A program made the translations under genes and the position numbers. A stretch of DNA of 64,000 nucleotides from Chrysophaeum taylorii (Eukaryota > Sar > Pelagophyceae > Pelagomonadales > Pelagomonadaceae). Below are positions 19,063 to 28,453 of the stretch, in pieces (position 1 is the stretch's first letter; each line of letters opens with the position of its first letter). The notes below the pieces were generated by a model. That model saw only the letters and a list, made by a program, of their open reading frames with translations. It ran no database searches and had not been told where the DNA came from. The DNA lies in assembly GCA_029834535.1 (NCBI GenBank), contig JAQMWT010000398.1:248001-312000 (forward strand), written 5' to 3'.

Positions 19063-20754
19063 ATGCGTACGTACGCGGGTTTGAAGCACGCAATGTCTCT
19101 GTTGTCAGAAAGGGTCCGAAGAATGCTGCCAGGGTGGATGGTAGCGGCGGCGCCCCCGCCCCCGCCCCCGCTTCCGAAGCGGCGTTTTTTCTGGCAACCG
19201 AAGCCAAGACCGGTTCCGATTCCGCCCAAAAGCGAGATGCCCCTCCCAGAGGAGGTCGCCGCGATGGCGGCGGCCGTGGTGGCCATATTAGTGTCGGTGT
19301 TCGTCCGCACGAAACGGCGGCAGAGGCTGCCCGCGATGGCGCCGCCGAAGGGACCCTCGTTCGGGGAGTTCGTCGCGGCGGCGCGGGACGGAACGTCGAT
19401 CGAGGCGCAGGCGTCGTGGGCCAAGCAATACGGAGGTATATACGCGATCAAGAAGGACCTCGCGTGCGTCGGCGACCCGAAAGTAGCAAAGGAGCTCGTG
19501 CTCACGCACGCCAAGATGGGCTCGTTCACGACGCGCACGGCAGTCGGCGCGGCCGCGACGAGGGACGCCGTCGGGCGCTCGGTCACGGGTCTCGTTGGAA
19601 ACGAGTGGCGCTGGCGCAAGGACGCTATACTGCGCGAGTTTCACTCGTCGCGGCTCCTCGCCGACGAGCGCCGGTTGTTCGAACGCATCGTGCGGGCTGG
19701 GGAAACGATGTGCGCGAGGCTCGAGGCCGCGGCCGAAGCCGAGACTCCCGCATGCGTCGACCTCTTGACGACGGAGGCCGCCGTCTCCGTGATCCTCTTC
19801 GCCTTTTTTGGCCGCGACCTGCCGTTCGACCCCGCCGCGCTCCGCCACGCCGCCAAGACCACCATGGACTTCTTTCTGTACAGGCTCGGCCATTCGCGCC
19901 TCTCGCTGTTTCTCGCGAGCGAAGGACGACAGCTACTCCGAGCTAAGCGGGACGCGTGGAAGGCGATGGACGCCGTCCTCCGGCCCGAGGTCGAGCTGAT
20001 GCTCAAGGAGAAGGAAGGGACGCGCCACCCCGACCGCCACCCCGGTTCGGTCCTCGAGTCCCTCCTCAAGCTCCCCGAGTTCTGCCGCTCGGGTCTCGAC
20101 TCGATCGTCGCCGAAGCTCGAGTCTTCGTTTTGGCCGGCTTCGAGACGACCGCGCACGCCCTCTCGTTTTCGCTTGGCCTCCTCGCCCGCGACCGCGACC
20201 TCGCCGCCAAGGTCTCCCAGCAAGCCATTGATGCGTGCGCCACCGGCCTCGACCGCGCGAGCCTCGCGGCGACGCCTTTCGTCAAGCACGTCTTCATGGA
20301 GGCACTCCGCCTCTACCCCCTCGTGCCCGCCCTCGGCGGCCAAGTCACAAATTCGTGCGTCGTCACCGACAAACGCGGCACCGCCTTTGGCCTCGCCAAG
20401 GGCACGCAAATCATCTTTCACAACCTCGTGCTCCAGCGCGACCCCGACTTTGCCGGCGCCTCTCCCGACCTCTGCGTGCCGGATCGCTGGGACGTTCCGA
20501 TCAAAAACCAACCCTTCCTCTTCACCTTTAACCTCGGCCCCCACGCCTGCCCCGGGAAATCTCTCTCGCTCATCGAAGCCCACGTCTTCCTGCTCCAGGT
20601 CGCCGCAAAGTTCGATCTCTCCTTCGACGCGTCCTCCTCTCCCAAAGAGCTCGCGTACCAAGGCAACGCGATCCTTCGACCCAAAGACGGCATGCCCCTC
20701 TTTGTCAAGAACAAGGACGCCGACGACAGCGCGTACTTCTTCGGCGTTTTCTAG
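19063..20754 (+). CDS. Cytochrome P450 monooxygenase
   Basis: 563 aa from the ATG at 19063. The N-terminus has a proline-rich stretch (APPPPPPLPKRR) and then a hydrophobic anchor (VAAMAAAVVAILVSVFV) at ~68-86, so it is probably membrane-bound. P450 signatures are complete: I-helix oxygen-activation motif AGFETTAHALSF, K-helix EALR (residues ~413-416), and the heme loop FTFNLGPHACPGKS with the axial Cys at residue 496. Overall spacing matches eukaryotic microsomal P450s. The substrate cannot be predicted. Alternative upstream positions for initiation are not needed because the N-terminus already precedes the anchor. The gene is intronless and convergent with the tocopherol methyltransferase gene. 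Confidence 0.9.
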   Translation: MRTYAGLKHAMSLLSERVRRMLPGWMVAAAPPPPPPLPKRRFFWQPKPRPVPIPPKSEMPLPEEVAAMAAAVVAILVSVFVRTKRRQRLPAMAPPKGPSFGEFVAAARDGTSIEAQASWAKQYGGIYAIKKDLACVGDPKVAKELVLTHAKMGSFTTRTAVGAAATRDAVGRSVTGLVGNEWRWRKDAILREFHSSRLLADERRLFERIVRAGETMCARLEAAAEAETPACVDLLTTEAAVSVILFAFFGRDLPFDPAALRHAAKTTMDFFLYRLGHSRLSLFLASEGRQLLRAKRDAWKAMDAVLRPEVELMLKEKEGTRHPDRHPGSVLESLLKLPEFCRSGLDSIVAEARVFVLAGFETTAHALSFSLGLLARDRDLAAKVSQQAIDACATGLDRASLAATPFVKHVFMEALRLYPLVPALGGQVTNSCVVTDKRGTAFGLAKGTQIIFHNLVLQRDPDFAGASPDLCVPDRWDVPIKNQPFLFTFNLGPHACPGKSLSLIEAHVFLLQVAAKFDLSFDASSSPKELAYQGNAILRPKDGMPLFVKNKDADDSAYFFGVF

Positions 20755-21155
20755 ACAAGAGGACTGTCTTTTCGAGTGACTCCCGCCTACCCGCAAGCGA
20801 CATCTGCCTGCCTGTCTGTCTGTCTGTCTGTCTGTCTGTCTGCGACGAGATGTGATGTGATGTGATGTGATGCGACACGCGCGCGCTGAGTGAATATATT
20901 AGTAGGGGTACAGCAAGCCGACGTTTCTATTGCTGCGCCGCATGTGGTGATGATACCCGATCGAGGTGTAGTTTTTTTCCGGGATGGAACCCTAACGACA
21001 TTAGAAGGACGATCGTAGACGACAGAGAGACGCACGCACAATATTTATTAATAATAAGGTGTTTGCTTCTTCTTCTCCTCCTCTCGAGGAGGAGAAGTCC
21101 CAACGACAACAACAAGCGTCGCCGCCGGAAGGTGGAGCGTCCGCGTGCCATCAGA
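20755..21155. other. Convergent intergenic region with microsatellites
   Basis: Between two convergent genes. It holds a (TGTC)n tract at about 20,808-20,842 and a (GATGT)n tract at about 20,848-20,873. No gene seen. Confidence 0.55.
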
Positions 21156-22118
21156 CTAGGATTGGAGGAGGGGCTTGCGCGCCGTGATGAGGCCAAACTT
21201 GATGAGATTCATCTTGTAGCCCAAGACCATCAGAAACATGGCGAGCGCGCTGCGTACGCCATCGAGGCCCGTTCGGACGAGTTTGAGTCCGTTGCGAGGG
21301 TTTGCCGCCGTCTTGATGACCGCGGGCCAAAAAGGTGCGATGTTAGGTGTCCAGTCGTCGCGTCGGATGTCGAGCATGCCGCGGTCCTCGAAGAGGCGGT
21401 TGTAGTCGGCGACCGAGCACCACTTTGGGAGCCAGTAACACGAGTTAATGACGGCCAGGAGAAGGCGCTCGAAAGGGGTGAGATTTGACTCTCCCGGTTT
21501 AAGGTCGCGATGGCACCACGTCACAAGGACTACCGTCCCCCCCGGCGCGCAGGTGCGGACGAGATTGTCGACAAAACGCGGCTTGTTGGGCACGTGCTCG
21601 CCGCTCTCGAGCGACCATACCAAATCGTGCTTGCCAGACCAATCCTCGGGCAGCGCGAGGGTATCCTGCACCCGAAACTCGCAGGCGAGGCCCTCGCTCA
21701 ATGTTGTCGCGCGCGCGGCCTGGACGGGCGAGAGCGTGATGCCGGTGACGCGAGACGTTGGAAAGCGGCGAGCTATATGCCTCGACGCGCCCCCTATGCC
21801 GCACCCAACGTCTAAGACGCATGTCGGCGGGGGCGCGACCCGCGCCCACTCGAGGACGCGGTCGATCATGTCGACCTGCGCCTCCTTGTGGGCCTCGAGG
21901 GTGAGGCCCTTGGCGTTGGGCTCGTAGTACCCGTGGTGAAGGTGTTCACCCCAAACCTGCTCCCAGAGGCCCGACAAGCCGTCGTAGAAGCCCGCGATCC
22001 CCGACTTGAGCGCGGCGTCGGGGTCGGCGGCGACGGCGCGTGGTCGCCGCCACCGCGGGGTAGGCGGAGGCGCCCATGCGACGACGACGGCGGCGACCAG
22101 GTTGAAGCACCACCTCAT
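21156..22118 (-). CDS. VTE4: Gamma-tocopherol methyltransferase, plastid-targeted
   Basis: 320 aa, ATG at 22118. The S-adenosylmethionine site is VLDVGCGIGG (residues 101-110). The family-specific N-terminal motif FYDGLSGLWEQVWGEHLHHG (43-62) is typical of tocopherol O-methyltransferases, as are SGEHVPNK and VLVTWCHRDL further on. The enzyme converts gamma- to alpha-tocopherol (or delta- to beta-) on plastid membranes. The first ~28 residues are a short signal peptide followed by W-A-P-P-P and basic residues, an ASAFAP-like bipartite signal for a secondary plastid. Only 26 bp separate its start codon from that of the divergent repeat-protein gene, so they must share a promoter. Confidence 0.88.
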   Translation of the reverse strand: MRWCFNLVAAVVVAWAPPPTPRWRRPRAVAADPDAALKSGIAGFYDGLSGLWEQVWGEHLHHGYYEPNAKGLTLEAHKEAQVDMIDRVLEWARVAPPPTCVLDVGCGIGGASRHIARRFPTSRVTGITLSPVQAARATTLSEGLACEFRVQDTLALPEDWSGKHDLVWSLESGEHVPNKPRFVDNLVRTCAPGGTVVLVTWCHRDLKPGESNLTPFERLLLAVINSCYWLPKWCSVADYNRLFEDRGMLDIRRDDWTPNIAPFWPAVIKTAANPRNGLKLVRTGLDGVRSALAMFLMVLGYKMNLIKFGLITARKPLLQS

Positions 22119-22144
22119 TTTCGCGGTTTCCTGACGTCACGAAC
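22119..22144. promoter_or_regulatory. 26-bp divergent start-codon gap
   Basis: Two genes start in opposite directions only 26 bp apart. Any core promoter elements must overlap the 5' coding ends, or one of the two true starts lies further inside. No TATA-like element is visible. Confidence 0.5.
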
Positions 22145-25100
22145 ATGGTTGTTGGATACAATATGAAGACCACGAGCGCTTCGGCCCGTCGTGGCGTGAG
22201 CAGCAGCAACACCGAAAAAACGAAGAGGCCGCGGACGGCCGACGACGCGCTGTCGAAGGTGTTTGCCAACGCTACTGTGCGCCACGTGCCGCAGCAGCAG
22301 CAACAGGCACCGGTTGTGCGCGAACAGCCGACACATCATCGGCAAGGCGCGTCGATGCGACGGGCCTACGAGATCTTGGCGCCCACGGACGCCACGTCGC
22401 GGCCGGATGCGGCTCCGGCAAAGCCGCGGATCGATGCGGCGCCCGAAAGGAGACCCGACACCGTCGAAGCGGCGCGGCTCTTGGGCGCGTCGACGACCGA
22501 GGAGGAAAAGCCGCGTTGCGAGGCGGCCGTGGACGCTGTGAAACGCCGAGAGGCTGACGAAACCGCGGCCGCCGAGGCGATCCGGGCACGGCTGGTCGCG
22601 GAGGCCGAGGCCGAGCGAGCCCGGGCGTCTGCGGCCGAGGCTAAGGCTGCGGTCGTCGAGGCGCGCGCGCTGTGCGCCGCGGAAGCCGCGAGAGTGGCAG
22701 CTCTCAAGCGCCAAGCCGACGAGGCTCGGGCTTCGGTGAGCTTGAACGAGTCGAGGGCGCGGGACGTGGCTCACGAGTTGCTGCGCGAGGCCGCGAATCG
22801 CGCCGACGCGGCCGCGGCAGCCGAGGCAGCCGCCAAGGCTGCGATGGCACGGGCATTCGACGACGCTACGTCGCAGCGAGAGCTCGAAGAGCGCGCTCTC
22901 CACGCGGATCGCGTCGCCGCCGAGGCTGTTGCGGCAGCGGCAATGAGTAGCGAATATTTGTTGGACGAGTTGGACACTCGTGCCGAAAGCATCGACAGCA
23001 CGGCCGTTTGGCCTCTCGCGAGGAGTAGTGGTGACAACGAAGAAGACGACCACCCGAAGAAGCACGTGGAACAGCGGCTGCTCCTCGCCGACAAAATTGC
23101 CGCCGAGGCTGTTGCGGCAGCGGCAATGAGCAACGAATACTTGTTAGACGAGTTGGACACTCGTGCCGAAAGCATCGACAGCACGGCCGTTTGGCCTCTC
23201 GCGAGGAGTAGTGGTGACAACGAAGAAGACGACCACCCGAAGAAGCACGTGGAACAGCGGCTGCTCCTCGCCGACAAAATTGCCGCCGAGGCTGTTGCGG
23301 CAGCGGCAATGAGCAACGAATACTTGTTAGACGAGTTGGACACTCGTGCCGAAAGCATCGACAGCACGGCCGTTTGGCCTCTCGCGAGGAGTAGTGGTGA
23401 CAACGAAGAAGACGACCACCCGAAGAAGCACGTGGAACAGCGGCTGCTCCTCGCCGACAAAATTGCCGCCGAGGCTGTTGCGGCAGCGGCAATGAGCAAC
23501 GAATACTTGTTAGACGAGTTGGACACTCGTGCCGAAAGCATCGACAGCACGGCCGTTTGGCCTCTCGCGAGGAGTAGTGGTGACAACGAAGAAGACGACC
23601 ACCCGAAGAAGCACGTGGAACAGCGGCTGCTCCTCGCCGACAAAATTGCCGCCGAGGCTGTTGCGGCAGCGGCAATGAGCAACGAATACTTGTTAGACGA
23701 GTTGGACACTCGTGCCGAAAGCATCGACAGCACGGCCGTTTGGCCTCTCGCGAGGAGTAGTGGTGACAACGAAGAAGACGACCACCCGAAGAAGCACGTG
23801 GAACAGCGGCTGCTCCTCGCCGACAAAATTGCCGCCGAGGCTGTTGCGGCAGCGGCAATGAGCAACGAATACTTGTTAGACGAGTTGGACACTCGTGCCG
23901 AAAGCATCGACAGCACGGCCGTTTGGCCTCTCGCGAGGAGTAGTGGTGACAACGAAGAAGACGACCACCCGAAGAAGCACGTGGAACAGCGGCTGCTCCT
24001 CGCCGACAAAATTGCCGCCGAGGCTGTTGCGGCAGCGGCAATGAGCAACGAATACTTGTTAGACGAGTTGGACACTCGTGCCGAAAGCATCGACAGCACG
24101 GCCGTTTGGCCTCTCGCGAGGAGTAGTGGTGACAACGAAGAAGACGACCACCCGAAGAAGCACGTGGAACAGCGGCTGCTCCTCGCCGACAAAATTGCCG
24201 CCGAGGCTGTTGCGGCAGCGGCAATGAGCAACGAATACTTGTTAGACGAGTTGGACACTCGTGCCGAAAGCATCGACAGCACGGCCGTTTGGCCTCTCGC
24301 GAGGAGTAGTGGTGACAACGAAGAAGACGACCACCCGAAGAAGCACGTGGAACAGCGGCTGCTCCTCGCCGACAAAATTGCCGCCGAGGCTGTTGCGGCA
24401 GCGGCAATGAGCAACGAATACTTGTTAGACGAGTTGGACACTCGTGCCGAAAGCATCGACAGCACGGCCGTTTGGCCTCTCGCGAGGAGTAGTGGTGACA
24501 ACGAAGAAGACGACCACCCGAAGAAGCACGTGGAACAGCGGCTGCTCCTCGCCGACAAAATTGCCGCCGAGGCTGTTGCGGCAGCGGCAATGAGCAACGA
24601 ATACTTGTTAGACGAGTTGGACACTCGTGCCGAAAGCATCGACAGCACGGCCGTTTGGCCTCTCGCGAGGAGTAGTGGTGACAACGAAGAAGACGACCAC
24701 CCGAAGAAGCACGTGGAACAGCGGCTGCTCCTCGCCGACAAAATTGCCGCCGAGGCTGTTGCGGCAGCGGCAATGAGCAACGAATACTTGTTAGACGAGT
24801 TGGACACTCGTGCCGAAAGCATCGACAGCACGGCCGTTTGGCCTCTCGCGAGGAGTAGTGGTGACAACGAAGAAGACGACCACCCGAAGAAGCACGTGGA
24901 ACAGCGGCTGCTCCTCGCCGACAAAATTGCCGCCGAGGCTGTTGCGGCAGCGGCAATGAGCAACGAATACTTGTTAGACGAGTTGGACACTCGTGCCGAA
25001 AGCATCGACAGCACGGCCGTTTGGCCTCTCGCGAGGAGTAGTGGTGACAACGAAGAAGACGACCACCCGAAGAAGCACGTGGAACAGCGGCTGCTCCTCG

Positions 25101-26437
25101 CCGACAAAATTGCCGCCGAGGCCGTCGCGGCGATGAGCCGGGAAGCCAACGCGCTCGGGATGGACGATTCTCTCGAAGACCAGCAGCGCGGGTTCGTCTT
25201 TCCCTCGGCGGCCCTGGCGGAGGTGGACAACAACACCCTAACGCGGCGGGACGACGACGTCCGCCTCCTGCTCGCGGACAGGATCGCTGCCGAGGCGGTC
25301 GCGGCGACGGCCAAGATCGCGCACGCCAGGGAGACGCTCGAGGCTGGCAAAGTCGCCGCAGAGGCCGCCGCCGCATTGCTGCGCGTGGGGGGGGCGCGCC
25401 AAAGCGAGAAGCCGCGCGGTCGACTCGCGCCGCGACGCGTGGTCAGGAAGGTGTCGAGGTGCTGCTACGCGTGCGTCGCGAGCGCGACGCGCGCGATAGT
25501 TCTCGTCTACGCCCGGAGCAGGCATCGCATCCCGATCCGGTTCCGTCGCGCGGCGGCGGCGGCCCCGGTTGCGTCGCGAACGCTCGGCAGTCGCGCCGAA
25601 CAATTTCGGAGCCGACTGCCCCGTCTGGAATATCTCGTTCCCCCGCACCCGTGCGAGGACGCGCGGCAGCACGACCTGCAAATACGGTTGGTCCTCGTTA
25701 TGTGGATCCACGGCATCGGTGCCGTAATGATCGGGAGCGTCGGCGCGAGCGCGTTCGCGGCCGGGTTGACGTGGCGACCGGAATTGGGCGCGGCCATCGG
25801 CGCCCCGCTGTCGCTGGCAACGCTCGCGGTGATCAAGGGCGCGACCTGCCTCGCCCTTTTCGCGGTGCTGTTTCAGAAAGCGCGCGTGCCGCCTTGTCTC
25901 GCAGCGCTCGGGTGCGCGCCGATCCCGCGCCGACCGCCCTCCGGCGGACGGCGGCCTTATCCGTTCCGCACGCTGTCGTCGCAGATGCTCAAACGCGTGA
26001 TGACGGCGAAAATTGTCGATTTCGGCGTCGGGGTGACGCTCCTCGCCGCGCTGCGCACGGCCTTCCAGCGCGCGGCACAGCGGAACCGCGGCGACCTCGT
26101 GAGGACGCTCCTCGCGCTCACATCGATCGGCCTCGGGCTCGTCGATCTCTACGGCGGCTTGGTGGTCGCGGGGACCGCGGGGCACTACGTCCACTACTTG
26201 TGGAAGCACCCGGAGGGGGAAGGGCCTTCTCCTCCTTCCCCGGACGGAGGTGGTGGCTGGAGCTCAGACGAGGACAACGTGGCGCTCATTCGGCGGCGGT
26301 CCGACCCCGCGGAGGAGGTGGTGGGCCCGACCACGCGGTGGTCCGACCCCGCGTACGCCGCCCGAGAAGTGGAGCACACCGCGTCTTATTACGCTTATCG
26401 CGCCGAATTTTTTTCGGCGGCGGCGGATCTGGTCTAG
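22145..26437 (+). CDS. Repeat protein: coiled coil, twelve 61-aa repeats, four-pass membrane domain
   Basis: 1,430 aa, ATG at 22145. Residues 1-257 are Ala/Glu/Arg-rich with strong coiled-coil character. Residues 258-989 are twelve 61-residue repeats, each with LLDELDTRAESIDSTAVWPL, an acidic GDNEEDDHPKKH stretch and RLLLADKIAAEAVAA. Two diverged half-repeats follow (LLADRIAAEAVAATAKIA). Residues ~1,183-1,345 contain about four hydrophobic segments (LVLVMWIHGIGAVMIG, LSLATLAVIKGATCLALFAV, VDFGVGVTLLAAL, SIGLGLVDLYGGLVVAG). The last ~85 residues are acidic and polar. I recognise no family for the membrane part, though two-helix pairs with GxxxG packing are seen. It could be a membrane-tethered filament or spacer protein; that is inference. 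Confidence 0.8.
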   Translation: MVVGYNMKTTSASARRGVSSSNTEKTKRPRTADDALSKVFANATVRHVPQQQQQAPVVREQPTHHRQGASMRRAYEILAPTDATSRPDAAPAKPRIDAAPERRPDTVEAARLLGASTTEEEKPRCEAAVDAVKRREADETAAAEAIRARLVAEAEAERARASAAEAKAAVVEARALCAAEAARVAALKRQADEARASVSLNESRARDVAHELLREAANRADAAAAAEAAAKAAMARAFDDATSQRELEERALHADRVAAEAVAAAAMSSEYLLDELDTRAESIDSTAVWPLARSSGDNEEDDHPKKHVEQRLLLADKIAAEAVAAAAMSNEYLLDELDTRAESIDSTAVWPLARSSGDNEEDDHPKKHVEQRLLLADKIAAEAVAAAAMSNEYLLDELDTRAESIDSTAVWPLARSSGDNEEDDHPKKHVEQRLLLADKIAAEAVAAAAMSNEYLLDELDTRAESIDSTAVWPLARSSGDNEEDDHPKKHVEQRLLLADKIAAEAVAAAAMSNEYLLDELDTRAESIDSTAVWPLARSSGDNEEDDHPKKHVEQRLLLADKIAAEAVAAAAMSNEYLLDELDTRAESIDSTAVWPLARSSGDNEEDDHPKKHVEQRLLLADKIAAEAVAAAAMSNEYLLDELDTRAESIDSTAVWPLARSSGDNEEDDHPKKHVEQRLLLADKIAAEAVAAAAMSNEYLLDELDTRAESIDSTAVWPLARSSGDNEEDDHPKKHVEQRLLLADKIAAEAVAAAAMSNEYLLDELDTRAESIDSTAVWPLARSSGDNEEDDHPKKHVEQRLLLADKIAAEAVAAAAMSNEYLLDELDTRAESIDSTAVWPLARSSGDNEEDDHPKKHVEQRLLLADKIAAEAVAAAAMSNEYLLDELDTRAESIDSTAVWPLARSSGDNEEDDHPKKHVEQRLLLADKIAAEAVAAAAMSNEYLLDELDTRAESIDSTAVWPLARSSGDNEEDDHPKKHVEQRLLLADKIAAEAVAAMSREANALGMDDSLEDQQRGFVFPSAALAEVDNNTLTRRDDDVRLLLADRIAAEAVAATAKIAHARETLEAGKVAAEAAAALLRVGGARQSEKPRGRLAPRRVVRKVSRCCYACVASATRAIVLVYARSRHRIPIRFRRAAAAAPVASRTLGSRAEQFRSRLPRLEYLVPPHPCEDARQHDLQIRLVLVMWIHGIGAVMIGSVGASAFAAGLTWRPELGAAIGAPLSLATLAVIKGATCLALFAVLFQKARVPPCLAALGCAPIPRRPPSGGRRPYPFRTLSSQMLKRVMTAKIVDFGVGVTLLAALRTAFQRAAQRNRGDLVRTLLALTSIGLGLVDLYGGLVVAGTAGHYVHYLWKHPEGEGPSPPSPDGGGGWSSDEDNVALIRRRSDPAEEVVGPTTRWSDPAYAAREVEHTASYYAYRAEFFSAAADLV
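22916..25111 (+). repeat. In-frame tandem array, 12 x 183 bp
   Basis: Twelve units of exactly 183 bp lie inside the coding sequence. Units 2-12 look identical at nucleotide level. Unit 1 differs at a few positions (AGTAGCGAATATTTGTTGG against AGCAACGAATACTTGTTAG). Because the unit length is a multiple of three and free of stops in several frames, long false frames appear on the minus strand. Confidence 0.97.
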
Positions 26438-26496
26438 ACTACGACCAGAGGCGCAAGAAGGCGCAAGAAGAATCATCATCATCATCATCATCATCA

Positions 26497-27219
26497 TCAC
26501 ATGAGGAGATCTTGGTCCTCGGCGTCGTCGAGGAGGTCGGGGGCGGCGTAGTCCGCGTATCCGGCTTGGCTGCGGAGATTGGCGGCGACAGCGGCGCGCT
26601 TAGCGTTCTGGTCCTTGACTTTTTTGAGACGAGTAAAGTCCTCGCGCTCGAGCTCGTCGAGCTCCGAGGTAATGTAGGCCAAGGTCGTCTCGATGCGGGG
26701 TATGGTGACGTTTTCGAGGGCGTTGACGCGGCGGTTCGTCACCTTCAACGCCTCGTCGAGGGTGAGGAAAGATGTCTGGAGCGAAGCGAGCTTGACGAGA
26801 ATCGAGAGGAGGCTCATGAACTTGTCGCGGCATTCGTTGATCTTGCGACCGCCCTTGGCCAAGCCGATGTTTTCGAGATGCTCCTGACCCGTCTCGTACT
26901 GTCGAAAGACGGGAATCTTGACGCCCGCGATGTTGTCCGTTTGTCCCGTCACCCGGACGCTCGCGACAAAGTTTCCCTCGAGGACCTTGGTCTTGAAATC
27001 ACCCGCGGCGTACTGGGCCGACGTGAGCGAAAAGTACGCCGTGCTGCACGCATCGCTCATCGACCCCTTGGTCGAGTAGATTTCCTTGGCCATTTCGCGG
27101 AACCGCGCCTTGAGGGCGTCGGCCTTCTTTTTCAGCAGGTCGTACCCCTTCTTCGCCCCCGTCTTCTTCGCCTTGTACGTCTGGAGCGCCATGCGGGTCG
27201 GGGGCACCTGATCACCCAT
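26497..27219 (-). CDS. ATP6V1D: V-type proton ATPase subunit D
   Basis: 240 aa, ATG at 27219. Clear family match along the whole length: N-terminal [10 protein letters not shown], then [20 protein letters not shown], the central [11 protein letters not shown] and [19 protein letters not shown], and the C-terminal helix [20 protein letters not shown] with [17 protein letters not shown]. Subunit D is the central rotor shaft of the V1 sector and couples ATP hydrolysis to proton pumping in vacuolar and endosomal membranes. Length is normal for the family (~240-260). Divergent from the next gene (111 bp between starts) and convergent with the repeat-protein gene (59 bp). Confidence 0.97.
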   Translation of the reverse strand: MGDQVPPTRMALQTYKAKKTGAKKGYDLLKKKADALKARFREMAKEIYSTKGSMSDACSTAYFSLTSAQYAAGDFKTKVLEGNFVASVRVTGQTDNIAGVKIPVFRQYETGQEHLENIGLAKGGRKINECRDKFMSLLSILVKLASLQTSFLTLDEALKVTNRRVNALENVTIPRIETTLAYITSELDELEREDFTRLKKVKDQNAKRAAVAANLRSQAGYADYAAPDLLDDAEDQDLLM

Positions 27220-27330
27220 CGTTCGGGTTAAGGGTCGGCAAAGGCAAGCCTTAAAACAGAGAGAGAGGGGTTTATTTATTATTATTATTTTAGCGTTGTC
27301 GTCGTCCTATTGAAATATAGAAAAGAAGAC

Positions 27331-28362
27331 ATGCGCCTCGCGGCCGCCGCCGACCCCGACGAGGAGGCGGTCATCCCCGAGGAACGGGACGAGCTCGACG
27401 AGCTCGCGTGGAGCGACACGAGTCGCACGACGGTGGCCGTCCACGTGTCGGCGGCCCTCTTGAGTTGGACATTCTTGAGCGTCGACGACGCCGCCAAACC
27501 CTGGGCGTGGGCGTGTGTCTTTGCGTACGCCTCCCTGACGGCGTCGACGCAACGCGTGCGACGATCGCTCGCGGCGCCCCTCCAGGCGGGGGTCGCTGCC
27601 TTCGGGGCGACGGCCTTTGCGCTCGCGGGGACGCGCGCGCGACGCCGCCTCTGGGCGCCCTCCGCCGCGTGTCTCTATCTGGTCGAAGCGCTGCTCTGGC
27701 GCGCGCAGACGGCCGACCTCATTTCGATCGCCTTTGGCCGATTCCAGCGACACTTGTTCGCCGCGATCGTCGTCGCGACGGTATGGGGTCTCCCCTTCCT
27801 CTACGACGCCGCCGAGCGCCTCGAGAGCGACGCGAACCTCCACGCGGCCGACGCGAGGCTCGTCGAGGCGACCACCGATGGATTTTACCAACAATTTGCC
27901 GGGGCCCTCTTGTACGGCGGGACCGTTTTGTTGCTGAGCGTCTCGGTCGCGATCTGGGTGCGGATGTACCGCGTCGCTCCCGAGCTTTTCCGGCTATTAG
28001 TCGCCGTCGCTCTCGCCGGCGCCGTCGCGGGCTCCGTCCTCCACGCGGCCGGCGAGCCCGATGGTCCCATGCTCACCGGCGCCTCCTGCTGCTCCTTTGT
28101 CGCGATGGCTTATTGCGTCCTCCCCGACCGACGAACCTCCCACGCCCTCGCCGCCCTCGCGGCGTGCCTCTACCTCGCCTCGAGGCTCTTCGAGAGACCC
28201 CGCTTTGCCGCCCTCTGCTTGGCCGTCCACGTTGCGCTCAAATTCCTCTTCGCCGCGCAGCTCCATCTCCTCGCCGCCCGCGTCCCCCGCCGATTGCCGC
28301 GCCTCTCCCACCCCCTCGCTACCTTTCTCCTCCCGGCCGCCGCCGCCGCCGCCACGGCCTGA
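27331..28362 (+). CDS. Polytopic membrane protein of unknown family
   Basis: 343 aa from the first ATG (27331). The first ~35 residues are acidic and cytosolic in character (PDEEAVIPEERDELDELAW). About eight to nine hydrophobic segments follow, including VAVHVSAALLSWTFLSV, LFAAIVVATVWGLPFLYDA, ALLYGGTVLLLSVSVAIWV, LLVAVALAGAVAGSVLHAA and FAALCLAVHVALKFLFAAQ. No conserved transporter or receptor motif could be identified. Its start is 111 bp from V-ATPase D, so the two may share a promoter. Convergent with the coiled-coil gene, 91 bp between stops. Confidence 0.65.
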   Translation: MRLAAAADPDEEAVIPEERDELDELAWSDTSRTTVAVHVSAALLSWTFLSVDDAAKPWAWACVFAYASLTASTQRVRRSLAAPLQAGVAAFGATAFALAGTRARRRLWAPSAACLYLVEALLWRAQTADLISIAFGRFQRHLFAAIVVATVWGLPFLYDAAERLESDANLHAADARLVEATTDGFYQQFAGALLYGGTVLLLSVSVAIWVRMYRVAPELFRLLVAVALAGAVAGSVLHAAGEPDGPMLTGASCCSFVAMAYCVLPDRRTSHALAALAACLYLASRLFERPRFAALCLAVHVALKFLFAAQLHLLAARVPRRLPRLSHPLATFLLPAAAAAATA

Positions 28363-28453
28363 GGGAGTGGGTTTTTCTCTTTCCTGCGTCTTCTTCTTCT
28401 TCTTAAAAACGTCCACGCACGTACAAAAATCCTGACGACAAAATAACACCACC

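Noticed and set aside
22771-25376. Two ~840-codon minus-strand frames across the 183-bp repeats
   Set aside because: The repeat unit is a multiple of three and stop-free in several frames, so copies simply extend the frames. The plus frame has coherent N- and C-terminal domains.
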